Below, in pieces: positions 1-6,882 of a DNA stretch of 11,947 nucleotides; the stretch's first letter is position 1, and every line of letters starts with the position of its first letter. The position numbers and the translations under genes are program-made. The notes under the pieces are model-generated. The model made no database searches, was not told the DNA's origin, and saw nothing but the letters and a program-made list of their open reading frames with translations. Source of the DNA: JBBTVP01 sp038063175 (GTDB lineage Bacteria; Patescibacteriota; Minisyncoccia; UBA6257; 1-14-0-10-40-38); NCBI GenBank assembly GCA_038063175.1, contig JBBTVP010000013.1, forward strand, positions 1 through 11,947, read 5' to 3'.

Positions 1-2
1 AC

Positions 3-1256
3 AGCACCGAGCTCTACGCGAATCTTCTCCAGGCAAAGGCAAATCTTTCATCGGAATCCGCAAAGCTTGCGGAGATGAAGGCGGGGACGAGATCTGAGGA
101 AATCTTAGTGTATGAAGCGAAAGCGTTGAATGCGGAATTCGCGCTCTCGGATGCAAGAAAGAATCTCGAGGATAAACTCGTTGATGCGTTCACAAAGAGC
201 GATGACGCGGTTCGCGCGAAAGCAGATCAGTTTATAAACGGAGCCATCGCGCAAGTCGGAGATGGACAACTTAAAGCATCGGTGGAACAAGGACGAGCTG
301 CTATTGAGGTAGTGCTCGACGAGTGGGCGGGAATTTCTGCAGTGATCGAAAGCGAAACCGATCCTGCGCCAATTATTAGCATCGTGCAGAGAAATTTATT
401 GCAGATCCAGGCATTTTTGAACAAGGCAGGCCTCGCGGTAAATGGACTTACCGCAAGTGTTTCACTATCTCAGACTACTATTGACGGATACCGTTCTGAT
501 GTATCAACCGCGCGCACGAACGTAAATACCGCAATCACAAATCTCTCAACCGCAGTAGAAAAATGGAATAATGCAGAAACGTCATTCGCGATAGCCGCGC
601 GCGAACTCGATCTGAAGCGTGCCGGAAGCACGCCCGAAGCCATTCAATCCCAAGAGGCGAACGTGGAAGAACAAGAAGCGGCAATCGCTTCGATCGAAGC
701 CCAACTCGCAAGAAATTCGCTTACCTCTCCCATTCGGGGAACCGTAACGCTTCTTGATGTAAAACCCGGTGAAATTGTAAATGCGGGGACAAAGGTGGTT
801 TCGGTGATTTCAGAAGATGCTCTGGAAATTGAGGCGCATGTTTCCGAGGTAAGCGTCGGGAAAGTTGCGGTAGCAAATCCGGTCCGCATCACGCTCGATG
901 CATTCCCCGGTGAAAGTTTTCCGGGGAAAATTATTTATCTCGAACCCGCGGAGACTATCATTGATGGCGTGGTGAATTTCAAAGTAAAAGCATCATTTGA
1001 TTCGCCCGATCCGCGTCTGAAAAGCGGGCTTACCGCAAACGTATATATCGAAACTGCGAAAAAAGAAAGCGTGATTGCGATCCCACGGTATGCCGTAGAA
1101 ACGCGCGAAAGCAAGTTTTTTGTAAATATTCGCGGAATCGATGGAAGACAAGCGGAGCGGGAAATCGTGCTTGGCCTTCAGAGTGTTGATGGCTTTGTTG
1201 AGGTTATAAGCGGATTATCGGAAGGAGAAAAAATTCTTGTTGCGCTTAAAAAATAA
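3..1256 (+). CDS. HlyD/MacA-family efflux periplasmic adaptor subunit, 5'-truncated by the window edge
   Basis: This is the C-terminal part of a membrane-fusion (adaptor) protein, which links an inner-membrane transporter to the outside in ABC or RND export systems. The frame is already open at base 3, so the first ATG (75) is internal and the membrane anchor and first lipoyl half are missing. Numbering from that ATG, residues 1-210 are helical and Ala/Glu-rich (hairpin). The second lipoyl half is at about 212-246 (LTSPIRGTV, then KPGEIVNAGTKVVSVI), a beta-barrel follows at about 250-330, and a membrane-proximal domain runs from 335 to the end (IPRYAV, then GLSEGEKILVAL). The hairpin carries two similar segments, KAGTRSEEI near residue 2 and KRAGSTPEAI near 181, so it is longer than in typical HlyD proteins. 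The cognate transporter is not in the window; it may lie upstream. DUF192 follows 45 bp later. The family call is firm; the substrate is unknown. Confidence 0.9.
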   Translation, partial: STELYANLLQAKANLSSESAKLAEMKAGTRSEEILVYEAKALNAEFALSDARKNLEDKLVDAFTKSDDAVRAKADQFINGAIAQVGDGQLKASVEQGRAAIEVVLDEWAGISAVIESETDPAPIISIVQRNLLQIQAFLNKAGLAVNGLTASVSLSQTTIDGYRSDVSTARTNVNTAITNLSTAVEKWNNAETSFAIAARELDLKRAGSTPEAIQSQEANVEEQEAAIASIEAQLARNSLTSPIRGTVTLLDVKPGEIVNAGTKVVSVISEDALEIEAHVSEVSVGKVAVANPVRITLDAFPGESFPGKIIYLEPAETIIDGVVNFKVKASFDSPDPRLKSGLTANVYIETAKKESVIAIPRYAVETRESKFFVNIRGIDGRQAEREIVLGLQSVDGFVEVISGLSEGEKILVALKK

Positions 1257-1279
1257 TTTCGGAGCAGGGGAAAATAGCG

Positions 1280-1285
1280 TATAAT
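1280..1285 (+). promoter_or_regulatory. Possible -10 box (TATAAT) before the DUF192 gene
   Basis: A perfect TATAAT lies in the 45-bp gap after the adaptor gene. No good -35 stands 17 bp upstream. Initiation about 7 nt downstream would cut into the AGGTGA Shine-Dalgarno at 1287-1292, which is 9 nt before the ATG. It may be a weak internal promoter or chance. Confidence 0.3.
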
Positions 1286-1301
1286 TAGGTGAATACCAAC
1301 G

Positions 1302-1808
1302 ATGCGCGTGTTTTTCAAATTAGTCATTTTAGCAATCGGAATTGCCGCCGTGATCGGTGGCAGCTTAGTTCTCCTTCGGCGAGTGCCGGCAGCTCAAATT
1401 ATTATGGAAGCAACTCTACCACCGCCCCGGGTTGCGCCACCCTATGTAGATCTTGGAGTATTGCGTGTGCCGGTTGATATCGCAGACGATGCGTCAGAGA
1501 TCACCAAAGGTCTTTCTGGCAGAGAGTCGCTTTCCCAGGACAGGGGAATGCTTTTTGTCTTTGCAAATCCTGACCGCTATCGGTTTTGGATGCCCGATAT
1601 GCATTTCCCAATAGATATTATTTGGATTGAGGAAGGAAAAGTAGTGGGGATTGCGGAGAACGTATCGAATGAATTTGATCCTGTGGATCCGGAGTTTTAT
1701 CTGCCACCGGTGCCAGTCCGGTACGTTTTGGAGGTGAACGCAGGATTTTCAAAAAAACACGGAATTACCACCAATATCCCGGTCACTTTTGATCTTGTAG
1801 CGGATTGA
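1302..1808 (+). CDS. Membrane-anchored DUF192 family protein
   Basis: This 168-residue protein has an N-terminal hydrophobic segment (about residues 4-24, VILAIGIAAVIGGSLVLL) that would act as a signal anchor, followed by one DUF192 domain from about 50 to the end. Family hallmarks are GLSGRESLSQDRGMLFVF, FWMPDMHFPIDIIWI and the downstream VVGIAENV, with the C-terminal YVLEVNAGF. DUF192 is a small beta-rich fold found in extracytoplasmic proteins of many bacteria and archaea; its biochemical role is not established. The ATG at 1302 follows an AGGTGA at 1287-1292. The next gene starts 2 nt after the stop, so the two are probably translated from one mRNA. The conserved WMKN of many members reads WMPD here. 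Recognition of the family is confident; function is unknown. Confidence 0.88.
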   Translation: MRVFFKLVILAIGIAAVIGGSLVLLRRVPAAQIIMEATLPPPRVAPPYVDLGVLRVPVDIADDASEITKGLSGRESLSQDRGMLFVFANPDRYRFWMPDMHFPIDIIWIEEGKVVGIAENVSNEFDPVDPEFYLPPVPVRYVLEVNAGFSKKHGITTNIPVTFDLVAD

Positions 1809-1810
1809 AT

Positions 1811-2854
1811 ATGATGGAGATTTCCGATGGCAGCTCGCAAGGAGAGGTGGTGTGGAATAAATTTGTGCGTGAACATTACCCGCCGGTAGGATCGTTCATG
1901 CTTGCATGGGAGTGGGGGGTGTTCCAGCGGAGCCTTGGTCGCGGCGTGGAGTACTTTTTTATCAAAGAGAAAAAAGAACCAATTGCTGCCTTCACTTTTG
2001 TGAGGCACCAGCTCCCGTTGGGTTTTTCATACGGATATACTCCGCGCGGACCGGTAGTTGCAGCGCGGGAGCGAAGTCAGACTCTTTCAATCTTTCGAAA
2101 AATTCAGGAGTGGAGCAGGGAAGTACACCCCGACCTAATTTTTATCCGACTCGAGCCTCCGGTTGATGCACTCGGGTTTGATGCGAAAAAAGAGGGGTTC
2201 GATATTCCCGGTTACTACGTGCAGCCGCGGTACAACCACACAGTGCCGCTCGAGGGAAGCGATGAGGATATGATAAAACGCTTCCACCCTTCTACCCGAT
2301 CGAATCTCGCCCGCGCAGAACGTCGCGGAGTTTCAGTTATGCTCGATGCGCTCCGCGGTCCTGCTGACTACGAAGAATTTTTCAGAATGGCTGCTGAAAC
2401 CGAAGCGCGGAATAAGGCGAAAAACGTATTTCCGAGCCGGGTGTATTTCGATGCGCTCACGAAGAGCATTCTCCCGCTCGGCGAAGTTTCAGATCCGAAT
2501 AAATTGTCGCTCGGCATATTTTCAGGATTCCACGGTGGAAAACCAGCCGCAACCCATTTCGTGCTTTTTTTCGGGGACACCGCGACCTACCTCTACGGCG
2601 CTGCGTATACCGAACATTTAAATTCGAAGGTAACCACCTATCTTCACTGGAGCGCAATGAAGGAGGCGAGGCGGCGGGGGTTCAAGTATTACGATATCGG
2701 TGGCGTTGATGAAAATCGCTGGCCATCACTTACTACTTTTAAGCGGCAATTCGGCGGTGTTGAATTTTCGTACATTGGAAATGTTGATATCCCGTTACGG
2801 CCACGCCTGCATGGGGCTTATAACCTCCTAAGGAAAATAAGGCGCACGGAGTAA
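1811..2854 (+). CDS. FemAB/FemX-like peptidoglycan bridge aminoacyltransferase (GNAT fold)
   Basis: This is a 347-residue protein of the FemA/FemB/FemX type. In characterised members the enzyme takes an amino acid from aminoacyl-tRNA and adds it to the peptide stem of lipid II or peptidoglycan. The visible marks are FHPSTRSNLARAERRGV near residue 155, an acyltransferase core with HFVLFFGDTATYLYGA near 250, and the C-terminal YYDIGGVDENRWPSLTTFKRQFGG, which resembles the family's YDLxG...FKxGF block. The usual FemAB coiled-coil arm is not obvious, as in shorter FemX-like members. The frame also opens with a TTG at 1805 overlapping the DUF192 stop. I chose the ATG at 1811, 2 nt after that stop; neither has a good Shine-Dalgarno, which suggests translational coupling. 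It ends 11 bp from the convergent cupredoxin gene with no obvious terminator between. The amino acid transferred cannot be read from the sequence. Confidence 0.85.
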   Translation: MMEISDGSSQGEVVWNKFVREHYPPVGSFMLAWEWGVFQRSLGRGVEYFFIKEKKEPIAAFTFVRHQLPLGFSYGYTPRGPVVAARERSQTLSIFRKIQEWSREVHPDLIFIRLEPPVDALGFDAKKEGFDIPGYYVQPRYNHTVPLEGSDEDMIKRFHPSTRSNLARAERRGVSVMLDALRGPADYEEFFRMAAETEARNKAKNVFPSRVYFDALTKSILPLGEVSDPNKLSLGIFSGFHGGKPAATHFVLFFGDTATYLYGAAYTEHLNSKVTTYLHWSAMKEARRRGFKYYDIGGVDENRWPSLTTFKRQFGGVEFSYIGNVDIPLRPRLHGAYNLLRKIRRTE

Positions 2855-2865
2855 TTTAAAATCTA

Positions 2866-3336
2866 TTATTCCGTGACTGTGAAGGTTCCCCACTGACCTG
2901 CCGCGCGGTGGCCTGGCTTTGAACAATAGTAGACGAATTCTCCGACTTTATCCGCGGTAAATTCAATGGTGACTTCCTGGTCAAGCGGAGTTTCCTCAAA
3001 GACCGAGTAATCATCTAATGTGAAATCGTGTACCCCTTTTGTATTAGTTACTTTAATGCGTACCTGATCTCCTTTTTTCACCGTGATCTTGCGAAGCGAG
3101 AACTGGGGAGCCGGCTTGCCATCTTTCATTTCATAAAAGGAAGTCATCGCAAATTCTTTTATGTCATCTTCCATCGCTTCGAGGCCTTGGTCTGCGGTGC
3201 CGATATCAGACAGATTTTCTGCTGCGTCTCCGAGCATATCTTCACCTGTTGTATCTTTTGATTCGCGGTTCATAACTCCGACGACCACAAACACAACCGC
3301 GAGCGCGCCCACCAACAATAATGATTTTTTATTCAT
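2866..3336 (-). CDS. Membrane-anchored cupredoxin (plastocyanin-like blue copper protein) with Gln at the axial position
   Basis: This 156-residue protein has an N-terminal hydrophobic anchor (about 5-21), an acidic low-complexity linker (about 24-62) and a C-terminal cupredoxin domain (about 75-156). Copper ligands can be placed as His103 (GVHDF), Cys138 and His143 in YYCSKPGHRAAGQWG. The fourth, axial position, five residues after His143 and usually Met (CSVPGHxxxGM), is Gln148. Glutamine as axial ligand is known in stellacyanins and lowers the redox potential of the copper site, so this is probably a working electron-transfer or copper-binding domain with shifted properties. It would face the outside of the membrane. 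The gene stands alone, convergent with femAB and divergent from the pseudouridine synthase, behind its own promoter. No oxidase or nitrite reductase partner is in the window, so its redox partner is unknown. Confidence 0.9.
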   Translation of the reverse strand: MNKKSLLLVGALAVVFVVVGVMNRESKDTTGEDMLGDAAENLSDIGTADQGLEAMEDDIKEFAMTSFYEMKDGKPAPQFSLRKITVKKGDQVRIKVTNTKGVHDFTLDDYSVFEETPLDQEVTIEFTADKVGEFVYYCSKPGHRAAGQWGTFTVTE

Positions 3337-3345
3337 AGTAGGACT

Positions 3346-3374
3346 ATTTTAGCAAACCTAGATTTTTACCGCAA
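3346..3374 (-). promoter_or_regulatory. Promoter of the cupredoxin gene
   Basis: Read on the minus strand, TTGCGG (3369-3374) and TAAAAT (3346-3351) are separated by 17 bp, with the -10 ending 9 bp before the ATG at 3336. The leader would be a few nt at most, and there is no Shine-Dalgarno, consistent with a nearly leaderless mRNA. It lies in the 54-bp region shared with the divergent pseudouridine synthase gene. Confidence 0.5.
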
Positions 3375-3390
3375 ATCCCTTTTCTCATGT

Positions 3391-4104
3391 ATGATGAATT
3401 TCATGGAAACACCGGAATTCCCTATGCGTATCAATAGGTATCTTGCTCACCAAAAACATACCACGAGAAGGGGTGCTGATGCGCTCATCGAAAAAAAGCT
3501 TGTTATCATAAACGGCAGAATTGCGGTTCTCGGGGATAAGGTGAATAAAGGGGACGTGGTAGAGGTTTCCGGCAAGACGTCGAAAAAATATTCCTATTAC
3601 GCGTATCACAAGCCAAAAGGTGTCGTGACGCACTCCGCAGGAGAAGGAGAGGAAGATATTGGTATGGCAATTCCTCTTCCGGGAGTATTCCCGATCGGGC
3701 GTCTCGACAAAGAATCGCACGGACTCATCATTCTTACTGACGACGGTCGGATTACCGATCCGCTTTTGAATCCCGAATTTGAGCACGAAAAAGAGTACCA
3801 TGTTCGCACCGTTCAAAAACTGCGTCCAAGTTTTTCGGAATATATGGAAAAAGGCGTTGATATTGGCGGCTATATTACAAAGCCATGCAAGGTTGAAGTA
3901 ACCGGAGTTGCAGAATTTTCGATAACTATCTCTGAAGGTAAGCGTCACCAGATCCGGCGGATGTGCGCGGCGCTCCACGTAGATATCCGCGACTTGGAGC
4001 GGGTGCGCATCATGAACATAAAACTAGGTACTCTCCCCGAGGGGAACTACCGGAAAATCGAGGGCAAGGAACTCACTACGTTTATGAAGAAGCTTGGGTT
4101 TTAG
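3391..4104 (+). CDS. RsuA/RluB/RluF-family rRNA pseudouridine synthase, most like RluF
   Basis: It is expected to isomerise a uridine to pseudouridine in ribosomal RNA; RluF of E. coli acts on 23S rRNA (U2604). It has an N-terminal S4 RNA-binding domain (about residues 12-60, MRINRYLAH...RRGADALIEKKLVIINGR) and a catalytic domain with GRLDKESHGLIILTDDG, in which Asp106 is the catalytic aspartate. EHEKEYHV, ITKPCKV, RHQIRRMCAAL and LERVRIMNIKLGTLPEGNYRK match RluF better than RsuA. The total of 237 residues is normal for the family, though E. coli RluF is longer at the C-terminus. The start is uncertain: ATG 3391 gives an 11-residue extension, while ATG 3424 begins exactly at the S4 domain (MRINRYLAH); neither has a Shine-Dalgarno. 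Its last 23 bases overlap the end of obg on the other strand. The exact rRNA target is inferred. Confidence 0.87.
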   Translation: MMNFMETPEFPMRINRYLAHQKHTTRRGADALIEKKLVIINGRIAVLGDKVNKGDVVEVSGKTSKKYSYYAYHKPKGVVTHSAGEGEEDIGMAIPLPGVFPIGRLDKESHGLIILTDDGRITDPLLNPEFEHEKEYHVRTVQKLRPSFSEYMEKGVDIGGYITKPCKVEVTGVAEFSITISEGKRHQIRRMCAALHVDIRDLERVRIMNIKLGTLPEGNYRKIEGKELTTFMKKLGF

Positions 4105-5077
4105 CGGGGGTTTTAAGTTTCTCGTCTTTTATTTTATTCAACACGAGACGGATTTTTTCGAGACTTTCCCAGTCGTGAATGGAAACCGGAAGAACTGTTT
4201 TAGCAATTTTTTTGAGAGCCGAAATTTTCTTTTTGAGATCTGAAGGGCTTACTGTGTCGCTCTTGGTTAAAAGTACATACGTAGGCCGATCCGCGAGTTC
4301 CTTGCTATAGCTTTTAAGCTCTTTAAGCACTACCTTATAATCCCGTGCGGGGTTGTCTGAATCTACGGCGACAAGGTGAAAAATAATTTTAGTTCGCTCA
4401 ATGTGCTTTAAAAATTTTATACCGAGGCCTTTTCCACCCGAAGCGCCTTCAATGAGACCGGGGATATCTGCAAGGACAAGTTCGTAGTAGGTGCCGAGGT
4501 GTGGCTCGAGCGTGGTAAAGGGGTACGCGGCAACTCGGCTCTTCGCCCGCGTGAGTTCATTCAATAAACTCGACTTTCCGGCATTCGGAAGACCGACGAG
4601 GCCTACATCTGCAATAAGCTTCAGTTCGAGCTCAAGCGTAAATTGTTCGCCCGGTGTTCCTTCGGTAAACTGTTTCGGGCTTGTATTCGTAGGGGATCGA
4701 AATTTAAAATTGCCTTTGCCGCCACGTCCGCCTTCGGCGGCAAGTATACGTTCTCCGACAGAGAGAATTTCTTGAGTGTTTCCGACTTCAACGGTACGGA
4801 TCACAGTTCCCACCGGAACTTTTACGATAACATTGTCTGCATCGTGTCCGTCGTTATTCTGGCGTTTTCCATTCTCGCCGTTTTTTGCGACGATCTCTTT
4901 TTTGTACCTAAATTGGGCGAGTGCCGATAAATCGCTCACCCCTTCGAAATAAATGCTGCCGCCCCTGCCTCCGTCGCCACCGGTGGGACCAAGGTTTTTA
5001 AGCGTGGAATTAAAGGCGACCGCTCCGCGACCACCGTCTCCGGCGTGAATCGTGATCGTTGCATTATCGATGAGCAT
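4082..5077 (-). CDS. obg: GTPase Obg/CgtA
   Basis: Obg is a GTP-binding factor acting in late assembly of the large ribosomal subunit and in stress signalling. Residues 1-158 form the glycine-rich Obg fold (HAGDGGRGAVAF, GPTGGDGGRGGSIYF, AAEGGRGGKGNFKF). The G domain follows with G1 GLPNAGKSS (162-170), switch I with YPFTTLEPHLG (185-195), G3 DIPGLIEGASGGKGLG (from 204) and G4 TKSD (271-274). G4 has Thr where most Obg proteins have Asn (NKxD); TKxD is also used by some other bacterial GTPases such as EngB, so guanine binding is probably kept. The G5 region, VSIHDWESL, is weak compared with the usual SA motif. The protein ends at 331 without the C-terminal OCT domain, a common short form. It lies 22 bp downstream of the ABC-F gene, in the same probable operon, and ends in a convergent overlap with the pseudouridine synthase. 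There is no Shine-Dalgarno before the ATG. Confidence 0.95.
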   Translation of the reverse strand: MLIDNATITIHAGDGGRGAVAFNSTLKNLGPTGGDGGRGGSIYFEGVSDLSALAQFRYKKEIVAKNGENGKRQNNDGHDADNVIVKVPVGTVIRTVEVGNTQEILSVGERILAAEGGRGGKGNFKFRSPTNTSPKQFTEGTPGEQFTLELELKLIADVGLVGLPNAGKSSLLNELTRAKSRVAAYPFTTLEPHLGTYYELVLADIPGLIEGASGGKGLGIKFLKHIERTKIIFHLVAVDSDNPARDYKVVLKELKSYSKELADRPTYVLLTKSDTVSPSDLKKKISALKKIAKTVLPVSIHDWESLEKIRLVLNKIKDEKLKTPAKTQASS

Positions 5078-5099
5078 GGTTTATTTTACCGCACTTGTG

Positions 5100-6554
5100 T
5101 TACAGCGCTTCGAGATCGAGCACCTGATCAATTTTGATCTGCTTTACGAATTCGGGAACGTGGCTCACGAGCACCATGGCGCCCTCGTATGTGTCAAGCG
5201 CTTCAGCAATTACGGGAATATGCCGGAAGTTGATGTGGTTCGTCGGCTCGTCGAGAATGAGGAGCCCGGGGCAGATGAGCACCAGTTGCGCGAACGCCAC
5301 GAGTCCCTTTTGCCCCTCGGAGAGGGCGCGAACTTCCGTTTTTAGTATTTCGGCGTCGATAAGAAATCCGGCGGCGAGGGATCGTAAATCGTGCTCGGTA
5401 CCGTTTTCTGAAACCTTTTTGAGCGTTTCGTAAACCGTAAGATCAAAGTCGAGTGTTGAAAAATCCTGTCGGTAGTAGCCGATTTTCACGCCAGGTGTCA
5501 CATGCTCTCCGGTAGCATGCCCGCTCGCAAGTTGTTCGAGGAGTGTAGTTTTTCCGATTCCGTTCGGTCCAGTAAGGAGTAGATGCTCTTTCCTGCGAAG
5601 GACAACATTCACCTTTTTTTTTGTTGGTTTATGGTTTCTTACCACATTGACCAATGAAAGGGCGAGGACTGTCCCGCCAATGTCTTCCTGACAGGGGATT
5701 ACGAACTTTCGGATAGTTTTGTCTTCTCGGCGAACCTCAACCACATCTTCCTGGAGCTCTTCGATTTTCTCGCGCATCTTTCGCGCGACATCGCGCATGT
5801 GGCCTCCCTTTTGAGCAAAAAATCCCGCCTGCTCTTTGCGGTGTTGAATATCTTTTTCTAAGCGTACATTTTTCATTCGCTCGCGTTCGAGTCGGGCGGA
5901 AATCTCTTTCACCACATCGAAGTAGTCACCGGTGTACTGCTCAATTTTTTTCGTAAAGGTTTCGAGGTAGAGCACGCCGTGGGTGAAGGCGTTCAAAAAA
6001 TCCGCATCATGGGAAATGACAATGCAGGTTTTCGGGTAATCGACGAGAAACTGCGTGAGGTGCGCAATGCCTTGTTTGTCTAAATTATTCGTCGGTTCAT
6101 CGAGGAGGAGAATATCTGGGTCCTGGATGAGCGCTTGCGCGAGGAGTAATCGTGCTTGCTGACCCCCAGAAAAACTTTTAAGTTCTCGATCGAAGGGAGC
6201 GGTAAGGTGCACGACGTCTAAAATCTTCTCAATGCGCGGTTCGATGTCGTAAACTTTTTTCGGAAACGCCGATTCAAAAAATGCTTTTACGGTGAGCCCC
6301 ATCTGTTCGCGGGGAATTACCTGTCGCGCGGTCGCAAGGGTGAGTCCTTTCTCGATTACTACCGCACCAGATTCGGGTTTCAAATCTCCCATAATAAGGG
6401 CAAAAATGGTGCTTTTCCCCGCACCGTTCTGGCCCATGAGGGTTATTTTCGATCCACGGCGCACGGAAAAACCCGATTCGTTCAGAATCGGCTTATTGTG
6501 TCCGAATTCGAATGAAACGTCGTTAAAACGCAATATGACGTCGTTGTTCGGCAT
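5100..6554 (-). CDS. ABC-F family ATPase (ribosome-associated, no membrane domain)
   Basis: This is a 484-residue protein with two ATP-binding cassettes and no transmembrane segments, the ABC-F layout. Characterised members bind the ribosomal E site and act on stalled ribosomes, translation regulation or antibiotic protection. Cassette 1 has Walker A GQNGAGKST (41-49), signature SFSGGQQ (127-133), Walker B and D-loop ILLLDEPTNNLD (148-159) and switch His182. The linker (about 205-290) is highly charged and helical, as expected for the P-site tRNA-interaction motif. Cassette 2 has GPNGIGKTT (329-337), signature LSEGQ (411-415, Glu for the usual Gly), LLILDEPTNHIN (431-442) and His465. The subtype (EttA, Uup, YbiT or resistance type) cannot be settled by eye. 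It lies 61 bp after the GIY-YIG gene and 22 bp before obg, so a translation or ribosome role fits the context. A TATAAT at 6586-6591 (minus) could give an internal start, but no -35 accompanies it. Confidence 0.92.
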   Translation of the reverse strand: MPNNDVILRFNDVSFEFGHNKPILNESGFSVRRGSKITLMGQNGAGKSTIFALIMGDLKPESGAVVIEKGLTLATARQVIPREQMGLTVKAFFESAFPKKVYDIEPRIEKILDVVHLTAPFDRELKSFSGGQQARLLLAQALIQDPDILLLDEPTNNLDKQGIAHLTQFLVDYPKTCIVISHDADFLNAFTHGVLYLETFTKKIEQYTGDYFDVVKEISARLERERMKNVRLEKDIQHRKEQAGFFAQKGGHMRDVARKMREKIEELQEDVVEVRREDKTIRKFVIPCQEDIGGTVLALSLVNVVRNHKPTKKKVNVVLRRKEHLLLTGPNGIGKTTLLEQLASGHATGEHVTPGVKIGYYRQDFSTLDFDLTVYETLKKVSENGTEHDLRSLAAGFLIDAEILKTEVRALSEGQKGLVAFAQLVLICPGLLILDEPTNHINFRHIPVIAEALDTYEGAMVLVSHVPEFVKQIKIDQVLDLEAL

Positions 6555-6615
6555 GAGAAATGCTATGATACCTCAAAAATGTCTTATTATAAAGGCGAGA
6601 TGAGGAAAGCCCTTT

Positions 6616-6864
6616 TTAAATTTGAAGTAATTTCATCTTCTTCTCTCGTCGCCAGCTTTTGATTTCTGATTCGCGTTGTCGCGCTCTTCGGAATGTCTTG
6701 AAAGTTTCTGAATATTTTAGAACAACCGGACGTCTGATTTTTGTGTAATGTGCGCCTGATTTTAACCCATTGTGTTCCTTTAGTCGTTTCTCGATGTTAT
6801 TTGTCGAGCCCACATAGAGTGAGGAATCAGCGCATTCGAGAATATAGACGTAGTAATGCTTCAT
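6616..6864 (-). CDS. Small GIY-YIG domain protein (UPF0213/YhbQ-like)
   Basis: At 82 residues this is essentially one GIY-YIG nuclease domain. The GIY half appears as YVYIL (5-9) and the YIG half as LYVGSTNNIEKRLKEHN (16-32), with Arg27 in the position of the conserved catalytic arginine. ARQRESEIKSWRREKK (61-76) supplies the conserved acidic residue, probably Glu65, and the following Lys. Length and pattern match the UPF0213 family, for which a nuclease function is implied by the fold but poorly defined; structure-specific DNA cleavage in repair is the usual suggestion. It starts 18 bp after the flavoprotein gene and is probably co-transcribed with it. No extra DNA-binding domain is present, unlike homing endonucleases, so it is not evidence of an intron or mobile element. 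Confidence 0.9.
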   Translation of the reverse strand: MKHYYVYILECADSSLYVGSTNNIEKRLKEHNGLKSGAHYTKIRRPVVLKYSETFKTFRRARQRESEIKSWRREKKMKLLQI

Positions 6865-6882
6865 CTTGCTAAATTCAGCATA

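Noticed and set aside
3385..3978. Long minus-strand open frame of about 197 codons.
   Set aside because: It is antisense to the pseudouridine synthase, which has an intact S4 domain and catalytic motif.
5100..6554. ABC-F gene as an acquired antibiotic-resistance determinant.
   Set aside because: It is in an operon with obg and matches its neighbours in composition; nothing points to a resistance subtype or to transfer.
6616..6864. GIY-YIG protein as a homing endonuclease or mobile-intron relic.
   Set aside because: It is the size and pattern of the stand-alone UPF0213 family, lacks a DNA-binding extension and sits in a tidy operon.
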